From the NCBI GenBank assembly GCA_002794775.1, contig NBAY01000023.1:124001-188000 (forward strand): 64,000 nt of DNA. Direction: 5' to 3'. This document shows, in pieces, positions 46,266-56,026 of the stretch. The DNA is from Porodaedalea pini (Eukaryota; Basidiomycota; Agaricomycetes; Hymenochaetales; Hymenochaetaceae). The notes under the pieces are model-generated. The model saw nothing but the letters and a program-made list of their open reading frames with translations, ran no database searches and was not told the DNA's origin. Positions within the stretch are counted from its first letter, which is position 1. Each line of letters opens with the position of its first letter. Both the position numbers and the translations under genes were made by a program.

Positions 46266-46961
46266 TTACACAGAGTGAATGCGTTGACGGGGAATAAACC
46301 GATGAATTACATGGTGATAGGAGATGGGGCATGATGATATGATGTCCTCATAGTCAAATTGAAGTGAAGCGGCATATTCGAAGTATGTGAGATAATCAAA
46401 AGTAAAAGGGAAAACAAAATTAAAGGAAGCAAGATAGGTGACGTCTGGGGGTTGTACACCATACATATGCGCTAATTTGGAGGGAAGATCCGGTGCTGGT
46501 ATAAATGGTTTTGCACGCGGGTTCAAGGGTCGTGTGCCAACAAATGATGGCAAACCGGGTTGTTCGTCCGGTGGTGTGTGAAAGCCAACAAAGGCCAGCT
46601 GGAAGTTATTGGTCTGGTCAACTGATAAAGCCTGAAGATTGGTGATGATTTCAACCGAAGAGGCTGACGGTGAAGGGGGTGATGAAGTATACAGTTGGGC
46701 CGCAGCAAGCAGGCGGTGCTGAATGAAATGGAATGTTTATCTTTCCATGGAAGGAGGCATGGGTGGGCTCAAGATGTGTGATGTGTGTGCCTGGCGATGG
46801 CTATGGCATCTGCAACAGGGCAAAACATGATGAAAAGTGATGGGGTGGCACAAAGGTGACACCAGCGATGATCTAAGATCCAAGACTGCAGATAGAATAT
46901 GGTCAAGGATGCGATTAAAGCGGAGGAGAGTTCTGCGATAATGCATGGAGGGATCGCTCAT
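46266..46961 (-). pseudogene. Unknown open frame with one internal stop
   Basis: A minus-strand frame of 232 codons from ATG 46961 to the stop at 46266, interrupted by one TAA at 46737-46739. It contains LYTSSPPSPSASSVEIITN, NNFQLAFVGFHTPPDEQPG and FNFVFPFTFDYLTYFEYA. I recognise no domain. It may be a decayed gene of a repeat family or a chance frame whose second part is an exon. Its right neighbour across the insertion of element B is the unknown gene group at 54308-58239. Confidence 0.35.
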
Positions 46962-47150
46962 TGTCGACAGGGCAAGGTCTCAGAATGACTTTCCCACAAT
47001 GGGGATGGTGATGGTAGGAAGCTAAAAAGTGCCATTTTCGACATGTCTTTGCTGCCCATTCAAATTTGGCTGGTCATCGCTGACTACTCGATTCTGTGTT
47101 GCTGATGGATGCTGTAGGGGTGCAGACTCTTCTAATCCAAAGGGCGATTC

Positions 47151-47564
47151 TGTTAGAACCTGAACTTTCACCTTTTTCCTTTATTTCCCCTTTTACCATT
47201 TCCTTTATTATATTCGTCCTTTTCATTATATTTACCCATCTTACACAATCATTCCCACACTACCTTCATTCGTTCCATTCCCACTCGTTATGTAATGTTA
47301 GGTAATATAGTCTCACGGTCGTCGCTATATAAGGTCTCAGGAATCGCATGAACTCCTTGTTCTGCTTTTCCTCTTACCTCCGCGACGACCTAGGTGAGAC
47401 TCGTTCCCCTTGTATTAGTTTAGACTTGTATTAATCCTCTTACCTCCGCGACGACCTAGCCTGAGTAAGCGTGTCCCGAGTCTACGCTCGAGTATAGCAC
47501 GTCCCAGACGACAGTCAGCCGAGGCCTGCCCAGTCCGAGTCGTCTCCCGTACTCCCGCCTAATA
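47151..47564 (+). repeat. 5' LTR of element B
   Basis: A 414-bp LTR. The TATA box TATATAA is at 47326-47332. GTTCTGCTTTT at 47359-47369, 33 bases downstream, is the predicted transcript start. A direct repeat with core CCTCTTACCTCCGCGACGAC follows, present twice. Confidence 0.93.
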
Positions 47565-47565
47565 T

Positions 47566-47576
47566 AAAAGCAGAAC
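47566..47576 (+). promoter_or_regulatory. Putative self-priming primer-binding site
   Basis: AAAAGCAGAAC begins two bases after the LTR end and is the exact reverse complement of GTTCTGCTTTT at 47359-47369. The same pair is conserved in elements A and C. This is the arrangement of Tf1, whose transcript folds back so that its first 11 bases prime minus-strand synthesis. No TGG-started match to a tRNA 3' end is present. Confidence 0.7.
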
Positions 47577-48285
47577 CTCACCCAGGCTCATCCCCAGCGT
47601 ACGTCGTCGCTGTCGACTCGCCTTCACTCAGTCTAGAGGAGCGCTCCCCTCGACGGACTTGACGTGTAAACCCCCTAAACGACAACCCTCAACCCTGCCC
47701 GGACGTTTTCGGACATTCGTGTATTACATAAACCTACACCCGACCTTTTCCGACCCTGGCTCTCCGCCTCTCCCTCTGGTGGAGGAACCATCTGACCTGG
47801 ACGTGGGTAACACACCGTGTACAGTCGTCGACGTCGTTGTCGATTGTGATCTCGGTTGCCTCCTTCCGTTTGGTCCTCAAACTCGCCGACGAACCTGTCC
47901 TTCGTCAGCGTAGCAATCACCCGGACAACCAACCGATCCCTGTCCCTCCGCCAACGTCAACATAGACCTCGACGAAGAACAACGTCGTGCTCTCCCGCCT
48001 CGTTCCTGGTATAACGAGGAACGCCGTTCTTGGTTTACGGTTACCCGAACAGGTGCTGAATACGTTATCTGGTGGCGTCCGGAGAAAGGACTCTGGTATT
48101 CGACGCTTGAAGGAGGAAGGAGATTAAAGTGGGCCCCTGCATCGATAGACCAGACAACCCCGAATTCACCATCGCCTTCGACGTCGACCGTTCTCCCGCC
48201 AATCCCAGGACCGTATAGAGAAGCACGACGAGATTCGTCACCACCGACCCCCCCTGAGCGACAAACGGACACGTCTAGAACAACG

Positions 48286-49362
48286 ATGTCGACGGGAACC
48301 TTCAGCGCCCAGCAGTTAGAACAAATCGCGGCGATTGTAGCGGGCGCCTTCGCTCACCAAGCCGCAAACGCCCCAGCGAGCCCTAGCACCGCTACGGTAC
48401 AAAACATCGACGTCGCCCGACCACGTGAATTCACTGGTGGCGATGATTACCTCGACTTCAGACGTGAAGTCCTTCTTTTTGTATCCGCGAACCCGAACCG
48501 ATACCCTACGTCGGAGAGTAAAATCTATGTAGCTCTCTCCTACCTGAAGGGTGGTAATGCGGCAACGTGGGCGCAGAACTACGTCGAGGAGTCAACAACG
48601 TCGGGAATCGTCACCTTCACCGACAGCTGGGAGAGATTCCAGGAACGACTCGACGCCTCGTTCGACGACCCGAATCGCAAAGAGGCCGCGCTGAAGGAAT
48701 TCCGGGAGAAGGTTCAGAAGGACCTCACCGCCGACAAGTTCTTCCAGCAGCTCGACGTCATCATCAAGCGTGCGGAACTGAAGGACGACGGTATCATCTG
48801 TGATCGTCTCAAACGTGCAATGAACATCGAAGTAGTACGTGGAGTCCTGAGATCGACGCCGGTCCCGACGAAATACGAGGACTGGAAAAACAAGGCTATC
48901 GAGATCGATCGCGGCGAGCAACAGATCCGCGCAATCCAACGAGGCCGTCCATTTATACCCCAGCCTCACCCGCAGCAACAACAAGGACCCCCGGCTCGCC
49001 GTCAGGTAGCGGCCCCTCACGTCGACAGACGCGACGCGACCGGCGTCACTTTCGGAGGCGCGGGACAACCGATGGACGTCTCCATGAACGAGGCGCAACG
49101 ACGACGCGCGTGCTGGATCTGCGGCGGGCTGGGCCATTTCAAGGACAAGTGCCCGCAGGGGAAGCCGATCATCCAGCGCATGCTGGAACTAATGGCACCA
49201 GGCGAACGCCGTATCCTTGCGGATGAGCTCGGCGCGATGAAGGAATCGGCCTTCGAGGAAGTCGTAGACACTCGGAGATCGACGGTGGAGGACTATGTGG
49301 AGGAAGGAGAGAATGACGAAGAGGTCGTTGACTCGCAGGGTTTTGCGAGTGGTCAGGCGTAG
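48286..49362 (+). CDS. Gypsy gag of element B
   Basis: 358 aa from ATG 48286. It carries the retrotransposon gag domain (TGGDDYLDFRREVLLFVSAN, SYLKGGNAATWAQNYVEE) and the CCHC zinc knuckle CWICGGLGHFKDKC. It assembles the virus-like particle and binds the element RNA. It ends GQA-TAG at 49360-49362, 15 bases after the slippery heptamer. It is closely similar to gag of element A along its whole length; the main difference is a shorter Ala/Pro-rich segment after the first 30 residues. Confidence 0.95.
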   Translation: MSTGTFSAQQLEQIAAIVAGAFAHQAANAPASPSTATVQNIDVARPREFTGGDDYLDFRREVLLFVSANPNRYPTSESKIYVALSYLKGGNAATWAQNYVEESTTSGIVTFTDSWERFQERLDASFDDPNRKEAALKEFREKVQKDLTADKFFQQLDVIIKRAELKDDGIICDRLKRAMNIEVVRGVLRSTPVPTKYEDWKNKAIEIDRGEQQIRAIQRGRPFIPQPHPQQQQGPPARRQVAAPHVDRRDATGVTFGGAGQPMDVSMNEAQRRRACWICGGLGHFKDKCPQGKPIIQRMLELMAPGERRILADELGAMKESAFEEVVDTRRSTVEDYVEEGENDEEVVDSQGFASGQA

Positions 49363-52300
49363 CCATCGGGGCGACTGACCGAGAAGAACAAGGGACTTCG
49401 AATCCGTACTCGTTAAAATATAACCAACCGTCTGTACAACACGTAGATGCGAACGACGTCGATGGTTTTCCTGAGTATGAAGTCCCCACCGATGTGAAGG
49501 AGAGAGAAGAATGTGAGCAGCTGTTCATGAGAGGAACTGGCGGACGCCAGCTGGACCTTCTCCTGAACGTCGGACACAGCGTGGAAGGTGAAGTGAGGGA
49601 GGTGGACGCACATGCACTCGTGGATTCGGGATGCACAGGATCGTGCATTGATGTAAGGTTCGTCGAACGGTACGGACTGGAGACGAAGCGTTATGTCCGA
49701 CCCCTTGCGGTACTCAATGCCGACGGCACGCACAACGAAGCCGGATTGATCGAGAAATACGTCGACATCGAACTTACGATCGGTCATCATAAAGAACGGA
49801 TCGTCCTGGCGGTAACCTCGTTGGCATCGTCAAACATCTTTCTAGGGTACGACTGGCTTCGTCGACACAACCCGGAAGTCGACTGGAAGACGGGAACACT
49901 CGACTTTACGCGTTGCCCGAGCAAATGTGTAGTGGAGAGGAATGTGGAGGAAGACATGCGGAAGGTGTGGAGAGCGGTGGAAGAAACGAAGGGGGTGAGA
50001 GAGGTGCGAATGGACAAGACGTCCTGGCCCGCATACCTCAACGACTACGCCGACGTCTTCAGCGAAAAAGGTTTCGAGAAGCTACCGGAACATCGCCCGT
50101 GGGACCACGTCATCGACTTGAAGCCCGACTTCAAACCGAGCGACTGTAAGATCTACCCGCTCACACCAACTGAGCAGCAGTCGCTCAAGGACTTCCTCGA
50201 TGAAAATCTGAAGTCAGGTCGCATTCGACGGTCGATATCACCCATGGCGTCACCTTTCTTCTTCATAAAGAAGGCCAACAAATCGCTACGCCCGATTCAG
50301 GATTACCGCAAACTCAATGACGGCACGATCAAGAATAAGTACCCCCTCCCTCTCATCGACGAACTTGTTGATAAGGTCAAGAAGGCGAAGTACATCACTA
50401 AGCTTGACCTTCGCTGGGGGTACTACAACGTCCGGATCCGCGAAGGCGACGAGTGGAAGGCGGCATTTCGCACGAACATGGGCCTATTCGAGCCAACGGT
50501 CATGTTCTTCGGTCTTTGCAATGCGCCGGCAACGTTTCAAGCGTTTGTCAACCACATCTTCAAGGAGCTAATCTACGCGAACTTGATCATCGTATACCTC
50601 GACGACATACTGATCCTCTCAGAAACCATTGAGGAGCACATCGACACGTCGAGGCGCGTACTTCAGATCCTCCGAGAAAACGGCTTGTACTTGAAGCCGG
50701 AAAAGTGCGAATTCGATGCCAAGGTCGTCAAGTATCTCGGTCACATCATCGGCAACGGCGAGATCAAGGCGGACCCGGCAAAGACGGAGGCGATTGCGAA
50801 CTGGCCAGTCCCACGAAACCTCAAGGAGCTACAACAGTTCCTCGGCATGGGTAATTGGCTACGACGGTTCATCAAGGACTACAGCAAGGTGGTCCATCCG
50901 CTGACATCGCTGACGGGCAAGAAGGACTGGGTATGGGAGACCGAACAGCAGGAGGCGTTCGAGGAGCTGAGACGACGTCTCTGCTCACCTCCAGTCCTGG
51001 TCATCGCTAACAACGAGGGCCCTTTCCGCGTTGAGGCGGACTCGTCAAACTTCGCACTCGGAGGCGTGCTATTGCAGAAACAGGAAGGCAAGTGGAGAGT
51101 AGTCGCCTATAGGTCAGAAGCGCTCCTACCGGCCGAACGAAACTACGAGATCTACGACAAGGAGATGCTCGCAATCGTCTCGGCACTCAAGGAATGGCGT
51201 CAATACCTCCTGGGCGCTCGCCACAAGATCGAGATCTGGTCCGACCATGCCAACCTCACCTACTTCAGGTCGGCACAGAAACTGAGCTATCGACAAGCTC
51301 GCTGGCGGACCGAACTCGAAGAATTCGACTTCCACCTCGAGCACAAGTCGGGGAAGACGATGGGCAAGGCGGACTTACTGTCGCGCAAAGCAGGCTATGA
51401 TGAGGGAAAGGACGACAACGATGACGTCGTGTTCATCAAGGACAAGTGGCTGAATCGTGGAGTGGTGAGGACGTCGCGTGAGGAAGTGTTGGAACAAGTG
51501 GGTGACGCGCAGAGGGCGCAGGACGAGTCGGAGAGACCGACGGGAATGGTGAAGGCCGACGGGTTGTGGCGGATGAAGGGAAAGGTGTACGTGCCGTCAA
51601 CGATGAAGGAAGCGGTCTTACGGGAATGCCACGACTCGACCCTGGCAGGACATCCCGGATCGTCAAAGACGGTCGAACTGGTACGTCGAGACTTCTGGTG
51701 GGCGTCGATGTTCTCCGACGTTCGAGCATACGTCCGAGGATGCGACCGTTGCCAGCGGACGAAGGCTCTGAGAACATCGAGATCTAGGCCACTTCACCCG
51801 AACGCGATCCCGGAAGGTCCATGGGAAATTGTCACGGTCAACCTCATCGGAGAACTCCCAGACTCCAAGGGGCACAACGCAATCTGTGTCTTTGTCGATA
51901 GGTTCTCAAAACAGATGCACGCGATCCCGACGACGACGAGGCTGTCGGCAGAAGGCATGGCCCAGCTGTACCGAGACCACGTCTTCCGCCTCCACGGCTT
52001 GCCGAGGAAGATCATCCATGACCGAGGCACGCAGTTCGACGCGTCAATGATGAAGGAGCTGTACAAACTCCTACACATCGAAGGCAACCCGTCGACGGCG
52101 TATCACCCACAGACAGATGGTCAGACAGAACGCGTTAACCAAGAACTCGAACAGTATCTTAGACTCTTCGTGAACCATCGCCAATCGGACTGGAAAGACT
52201 GGCTCCCCCTCGCAGAGTTTGCGTACAATAACCGCGAACATTCGGCGACGAAGATGTCCCCTTTCTACGCGAATACAGGACGTCACCCCTTGAGCTTTGA

Positions 52301-52988
52301 CACAACACGAACCTCGTCTGCCAACATGTCGGCGGAAGAATTCGCGAAGCACATAAAGGAGACTCATCGTGTCGCGAAGGACAACCTGGTCAAAGCGGCA
52401 GACGACATGAAACGCTACCACGACCGGACGGCAGGAGCTTCGGTGGAGTACAAGGCTGGCGATAAGGTCTTCCTCGATGGACGAAATATCAGCACAGATT
52501 CACCCACGAAGAAACTCGCCGACAAATGGTACGGTCCCTTTGACATCGTCGACAAGGTAGGAGCGAGCGCGTACAAGCTCAAACTCCCGAAACGATGGAA
52601 AAAGGTCCACCCTGTCTTCAACGAAACCCTGTTGAAACCCGCCGTTGAACCGTCCTTTGAAAGCCAGAAGCAACCGCCGCCGCCGCCACCAGACATCATC
52701 GACAACGAGGAGGAATACGAACTCGAGGAAGTCCTAGACTCACGTCTACACCGAGGGAAACTACAGTACCTTGTCAAGTGGGTCGGCTACAATGAACCTA
52801 CTTGGCAACCTGAAACGGACTTCGGCGAAAACGCGAAGGAAGCGATCGCTGAGTTCTACCTCAAACATCCCGGTGCACCTCGGAAACTCGACATCCCTCG
52901 TCAACGACTCCGTCCGCTCTTCGTCGACACCGAACCTGACGACCGCGATCATGGTTGGTCGGGACGCCCAACCTTGAAGGGGGGGTAA
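49332..52988 (+). CDS. Gypsy pol of element B (PR-RT-RH-IN-chromodomain), integrase mutated
   Basis: Uninterrupted frame in -1 register to gag, open from 49332 (after a TGA at 49329-49331) with no early ATG, so it is probably made as Gag-Pol. Numbering from codon 49494: protease DSG at 44-46, RT LDLRWGYYNVRI and YLDD near 368-371, RNase H VEADSSNFALGG, integrase zinc finger ending GCDRCQRTK, the DDE core, and a chromodomain near EYELEEVLDSRLHRGKLQYL. In the DDE core the first Asp is replaced: the codon at 51840-51842 is AAC, giving TVNLIGEL where A and D have TVDLIGEL. The second Asp (HDRGTQFD) and the Glu (ERVNQELEQ) are kept. The enzyme should not integrate, although the rest looks functional. 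Confidence 0.93.
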   Translation, partial: LAGFCEWSGVAIGATDREEQGTSNPYSLKYNQPSVQHVDANDVDGFPEYEVPTDVKEREECEQLFMRGTGGRQLDLLLNVGHSVEGEVREVDAHALVDSGCTGSCIDVRFVERYGLETKRYVRPLAVLNADGTHNEAGLIEKYVDIELTIGHHKERIVLAVTSLASSNIFLGYDWLRRHNPEVDWKTGTLDFTRCPSKCVVERNVEEDMRKVWRAVEETKGVREVRMDKTSWPAYLNDYADVFSEKGFEKLPEHRPWDHVIDLKPDFKPSDCKIYPLTPTEQQSLKDFLDENLKSGRIRRSISPMASPFFFIKKANKSLRPIQDYRKLNDGTIKNKYPLPLIDELVDKVKKAKYITKLDLRWGYYNVRIREGDEWKAAFRTNMGLFEPTVMFFGLCNAPATFQAFVNHIFKELIYANLIIVYLDDILILSETIEEHIDTSRRVLQILRENGLYLKPEKCEFDAKVVKYLGHIIGNGEIKADPAKTEAIANWPVPRNLKELQQFLGMGNWLRRFIKDYSKVVHPLTSLTGKKDWVWETEQQEAFEELRRRLCSPPVLVIANNEGPFRVEADSSNFALGGVLLQKQEGKWRVVAYRSEALLPAERNYEIYDKEMLAIVSALKEWRQYLLGARHKIEIWSDHANLTYFRSAQKLSYRQARWRTELEEFDFHLEHKSGKTMGKADLLSRKAGYDEGKDDNDDVVFIKDKWLNRGVVRTSREEVLEQVGDAQRAQDESERPTGMVKADGLWRMKGKVYVPSTMKEAVLRECHDSTLAGHPGSSKTVELVRRDFWWASMFSDVRAYVRGCDRCQRTKALRTSRSRPLHPNAIPEGPWEIVTVNLIGELPDSKGHNAICVFVDRFSKQMHAIPTTTRLSAEGMAQLYRDHVFRLHGLPRKIIHDRGTQFDASMMKELYKLLHIEGNPSTAYHPQTDGQTERVNQELEQYLRLFVNHRQSDWKDWLPLAEFAYNNREHSATKMSPFYANTGRHPLSFDTTRTSSANMSAEEFAKHIKETHRVAKDNLVKAADDMKRYHDRTAGASVEYKAGDKVFLDGRNISTDSPTKKLADKWYGPFDIVDKVGASAYKLKLPKRWKKVHPVFNETLLKPAVEPSFESQKQPPPPPPDIIDNEEEYELEEVLDSRLHRGKLQYLVKWVGYNEPTWQPETDFGENAKEAIAEFYLKHPGAPRKLDIPRQRLRPLFVDTEPDDRDHGWSGRPTLKGG
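49338..49380 (+). promoter_or_regulatory. Putative -1 frameshift signal between gag and pol
   Basis: GGGTTTT at 49338-49344 is in the phase G_GGT_TTT of gag, a canonical X_XXY_YYZ heptamer. After a 6-base spacer (GCGAGT) comes GGTCAG (49351-49356), which can pair with CTGACC (49375-49380). The gag stop lies in the loop. The site sits within the gag/pol overlap, and element A has the identical arrangement. Confidence 0.65.
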
Positions 52989-53402
52989 TGTTAGAACCTG
53001 AACTTTCACCTTTTTCCTTTATTTCCCCTTTTACCATTTCCTTTATTATATTCGTCCTTTTCATTATATTTACCCATCTTACACAATCATTCCCACACTA
53101 CCTTCATTCGTTCCATTCCCACTCGTTATGTAATGTTAGGTAATATAGTCTCACGGTCGTCGCTATATAAGGTCTCAGGAATCGCATGAACTCCTTGTTC
53201 TGCTTTTCCTCTTACCTCCGCGACGACCTAGGTGAGACTCGTTCCCCTTGTATTAGTTTAGACTTGTATTAATCCTCTTACCTCCGCGACGACCTAGCCT
53301 GAGTAAGCGTGTCCCGAGTCTACGCTCGAGTATAGCACGTCCCAGACGACAGTCAGCCGAGGCCTGCCCAGTCCGAGTCGTCTTCCGTACTCCCGCCTAA
53401 TA
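52989..53402 (+). repeat. 3' LTR of element B
   Basis: Partner of 47151-47564, same length, one difference seen. Followed directly by the target duplication GATTC. Confidence 0.95.
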
Positions 53403-53407
53403 GATTC

Positions 53408-54307
53408 GGGCTACGGCTTGTGATCAACCCAAGGGGAACTGCGGTGACTCGGTATACCGAGAGGGACAACCTAAGTAGAGCGAGGTTCAAGATATGAAGA
53501 CTCAGCGATACGGATACGTACGGGATTCTGGTTGGACCAAGACTCGGGCGGGTAGAATCAGCACTTGTGGCAGCGGCCGAGGGCGTTCGGTGATTGGGTG
53601 ACGGAGTTCTGAGAGTCGGTGACAGGGTTGGTGTATACTATTTTCAGAATGAGAGTCTGGCGAGTAGTGTGTAGTAATGCATGTAGTAGATTGCGGTCTA
53701 GAGGTGGAGAGGGGACTGTCTGTCTCTGTACTTGTCTTGTATCTTCCTATCTCTGTCTGTCCGTTTTCAAACTACCACAAATTTATACTAAACTGAAGCA
53801 GAGAAAGCGGTGCAAGACTCGGCCAAGTTTGTGTGAACAGATGTGAAGGTGAGTCAACGATCAGCCTGTGCACATCATGCAGCTGATCATCACGGAGTGA
53901 TGTTATAGTGCCCAACCTGCTCTCTCGTCTCCCACCACTGCACACCCGTATCTCACGTCCTTGTCCTACTCACCTAATTCCTTCCACCTGTGCCCATGAG
54001 AGTCGGTTGTCCATGTGCTGATCAAGTTCGTGTGACATCCGTCCATACAATTGTGCCCATACCAAGAATTATAACAAAGAGTTGGCTGCCGATTATGAAT
54101 GTATCAATGGTAATGTTTGGTGGCTGGTAAAGGGAGTCAAAGAAGTAGTGTAAGTGAGGGGAGAAAGACTCGGCCAGCGCGTAGGCGATGGTTAATCACT
54201 ACATCTCCCGGGGGGCCAGAAAAAAGTGTTTGCAGTGTACATGAGAAGTGGTTGAATTGGAAATTAAAGAATGTGTAATGGGCGAGGTTCAGTGCATTCT
54301 GTGGTAT
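53408..54307. other. Intergenic right of element B
   Basis: No recognisable gene. It contains two short stretches with ACTCGGCCA (near 53819 and 54169). It continues the sequence left of 47146 and may be part of an older repeat with the unknown frames that follow. Confidence 0.4.
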
Positions 54308-54757
54308 TTAATTGTGCAAAGAAGAAGAAGAAGAGGTTGACGGTTCACCAATCAATGCCAAAATCGCACCCTGGAGTTTTGTGATGTGCGCTATCTGCTG
54401 TGCGACCATGTCACAGAGGTTCTCCAGTTGGACTGATGGGGCTGGGTGGTGTATGCTGGTCTGGAGGTCTGGGTGCCATGGGATAATCATGATCCGGATG
54501 AGGTTGTGTGTCACTGCTGAACGTAGACGCTGATTCACTGGCAGCTCCAGGCCTTGATTGATGACATATTTGGTGTGGTTGTTGATCAAGGTCGGTCGGG
54601 GTCGGTACTGGACGTCGATCACCATGTACAGGCATAGGAAGAACTCATGCACCTTCATGCCAGGCTCAGCGATTGAGTGCCAAAAGCACTGGTGAGATCT
54701 GGAGTGATGTAGGACGTCCTCGAGAGTGGCCTGACATGAGTGATGGCGTGCGACCAT
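54308..54757 (-). CDS. Hypothetical protein, 149 aa
   Basis: A single open frame from ATG 54757 to the stop at 54308. Recognisable features: a Cys/His-rich start (MVARHHSCQATLEDVLHHS), a hydrophobic stretch EFFLCLYMVIDVQYRP and a Ser-rich end (STSSSSSLHN) encoded by a GAA/TTC repeat. No domain recognised. It may belong to the same repeat-associated group as the frames at 55148-56026 and 56793-58239. A chance frame cannot be excluded. Confidence 0.3.
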   Translation of the reverse strand: MVARHHSCQATLEDVLHHSRSHQCFWHSIAEPGMKVHEFFLCLYMVIDVQYRPRPTLINNHTKYVINQGLELPVNQRLRSAVTHNLIRIMIIPWHPDLQTSIHHPAPSVQLENLCDMVAQQIAHITKLQGAILALIGEPSTSSSSSLHN

Positions 54758-55147
54758 GAGAGTGAATGATATCGACCAGTTGTGAACCCCGCATATGTCA
54801 TCCGGGCACAGGATTCAGTTGTCATAGAAAAACTCGGTGCTGGTTCAGTCTGAACACGTGGTCAGTGAAGGGTAGAAGTGAAGAAGAACAAAGCTGAATT
54901 ATTCAAGAGGGGGATATTGTAGAGCGGATGATTCTGAATGAATGAAAAGGAGGGAGTATTTTATAAAGACTCGGGGTTATTAGTTCGTGCGATGTTCGGT
55001 GTAAAAAAAATTTTTTGGCGGAGAGAAAGTAACAATAGAGAGGGTTGGTGCTTGTTGTCATATGAAATGGGGTTCTTGTTATTAAGGGAAATGAAGGGGT
55101 ACTCTATTTTGCCTGATGTAACATGAGGCGTTTGAATCAGGGGGGTT
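54758..55147. other. Spacer between unknown frames
   Basis: AT-rich, nothing recognised. A nine-base A run followed by TTTTTTT is at about 55003-55016. Confidence 0.4.
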
Positions 55148-56026
55148 TCAAGAGAAATGCACCAGGTGTTCAGCTTTAGCCTGCCCGTTCGTCGTGGCTG
55201 ATCCTTCCTGTGCGACCCTTCCGTACTCGGCTGCGAACGTCACATTGAAGTTGTTCCAGGACATGATCAGGTTCATGTGCTCACCCAGGTTGATCGGTGC
55301 AATATGTAGCTCGTTTAATTGACCGACTAACTGTGAGAGTAGATCGTGGGCTTTGATGGCTTGTTCCCGAGCAACTTCAGCGAGGTGAGCCATCCTGAGT
55401 GCTGTTTCCTGAAGGGCCAACTGTTGTGCTTCGCGTGCTGTGCATTCTTGCTCAGCGTCTTCAAGCATCACTGCGAAGTCGGCCTGCTCGGCTTCTGCAG
55501 AAATCAGTGATTCTTGGGCTTTGTACAGTTGGCTGAGGTATGCTGGCTGGATGTAGGACACCGTTGCTGCAGCATTAAACTGAGAGAGGGTCAGGGCTGA
55601 TTTGTACGGGGTCGCCTTCCTGCTCGTGATCCGTCTGAACACTGTGCGGTATACTTCTTTGTATGCGAGTTGCGTGAGGCCCTCATAATCAGGACTGGCT
55701 ATGGCGACTGCAGTACAGAATTGAGACCACGAACCTCTGGCGAGTGCGGGTGACTGTGAGAGTCACTCTTGTATTTTCAGTGTGCAGAACGTGTAGGCCA
55801 CATAAATCAGAGTCGGGTCTGTGGCCATAAGCTTGTTGAACGCGAACAGTAACTCCGCCACAAACTTGGCGAACGAGGTCGTTGTGGGGTCGTATACGAC
55901 TATCTGCGAGACACCCATTGGGTGAGGGTTGGCTAATGCGAGGTCACCAGGGGTTGGGTTGGGCATACAGCGTGCCATGTCCTTGAGGACGATGGCATGG
56001 GGAGGTGTAATGTTGGTATGTTCCAT
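55148..56026 (-). pseudogene. Hypothetical coiled-coil protein, one TGA
   Basis: A minus-strand frame from ATG 56026 (MEHTNITPPHAIVLKDMARC) to 55148, 293 codons including the stop, with one in-frame TGA at 55763-55765. Both sides of the stop continue sensibly (FCTLKIQE, then LSQSPALARGSWSQFC), so an Arg CGA probably became TGA. A 30-base intron over the stop is formally possible but unusually short. The second half is Ala/Glu/Gln-rich (YKAQESLISAEAEQADFAV, TAREAQQLALQETALRMAHL) and should form a coiled coil. Family unknown. It is divergent from the gene at 56793, about 770 bases away. Confidence 0.5.

Larger units (their letters stand above)
47151..53402 (+). mobile_element. Complete Ty3/Gypsy chromovirus, element B
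   Basis: Bounded by 414-bp LTRs (47151-47564, 52989-53402) that differ at one position I can see (CGTCTCCCG against CGTCTTCCG). The 5-bp target duplication GATTC lies at 47146-47150 and 53403-53407. It belongs to the same family as element A with the same gene order, in the opposite orientation. LTR ends read TG...TA. The gag and pol frames are uninterrupted, but integrase has lost its first catalytic Asp. The polypurine tract GGGGGGG (52979-52985) overlaps the last pol codons, and the pol TAA abuts the 3' LTR. Confidence 0.96.

Noticed and set aside
47566..47576. tRNA primer-binding site behind the 5' LTR
   Set aside because: The sequence AAAAGCAGAAC does not start with TGG and its exact complement is in the LTR itself, so self-priming explains it better.
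55763..55792. 30-base intron in the gene at 55148-56026
   Set aside because: It has GT and AG ends, but 30 bases is shorter than any other intron here, and a single CGA-to-TGA change explains the stop without an intron.
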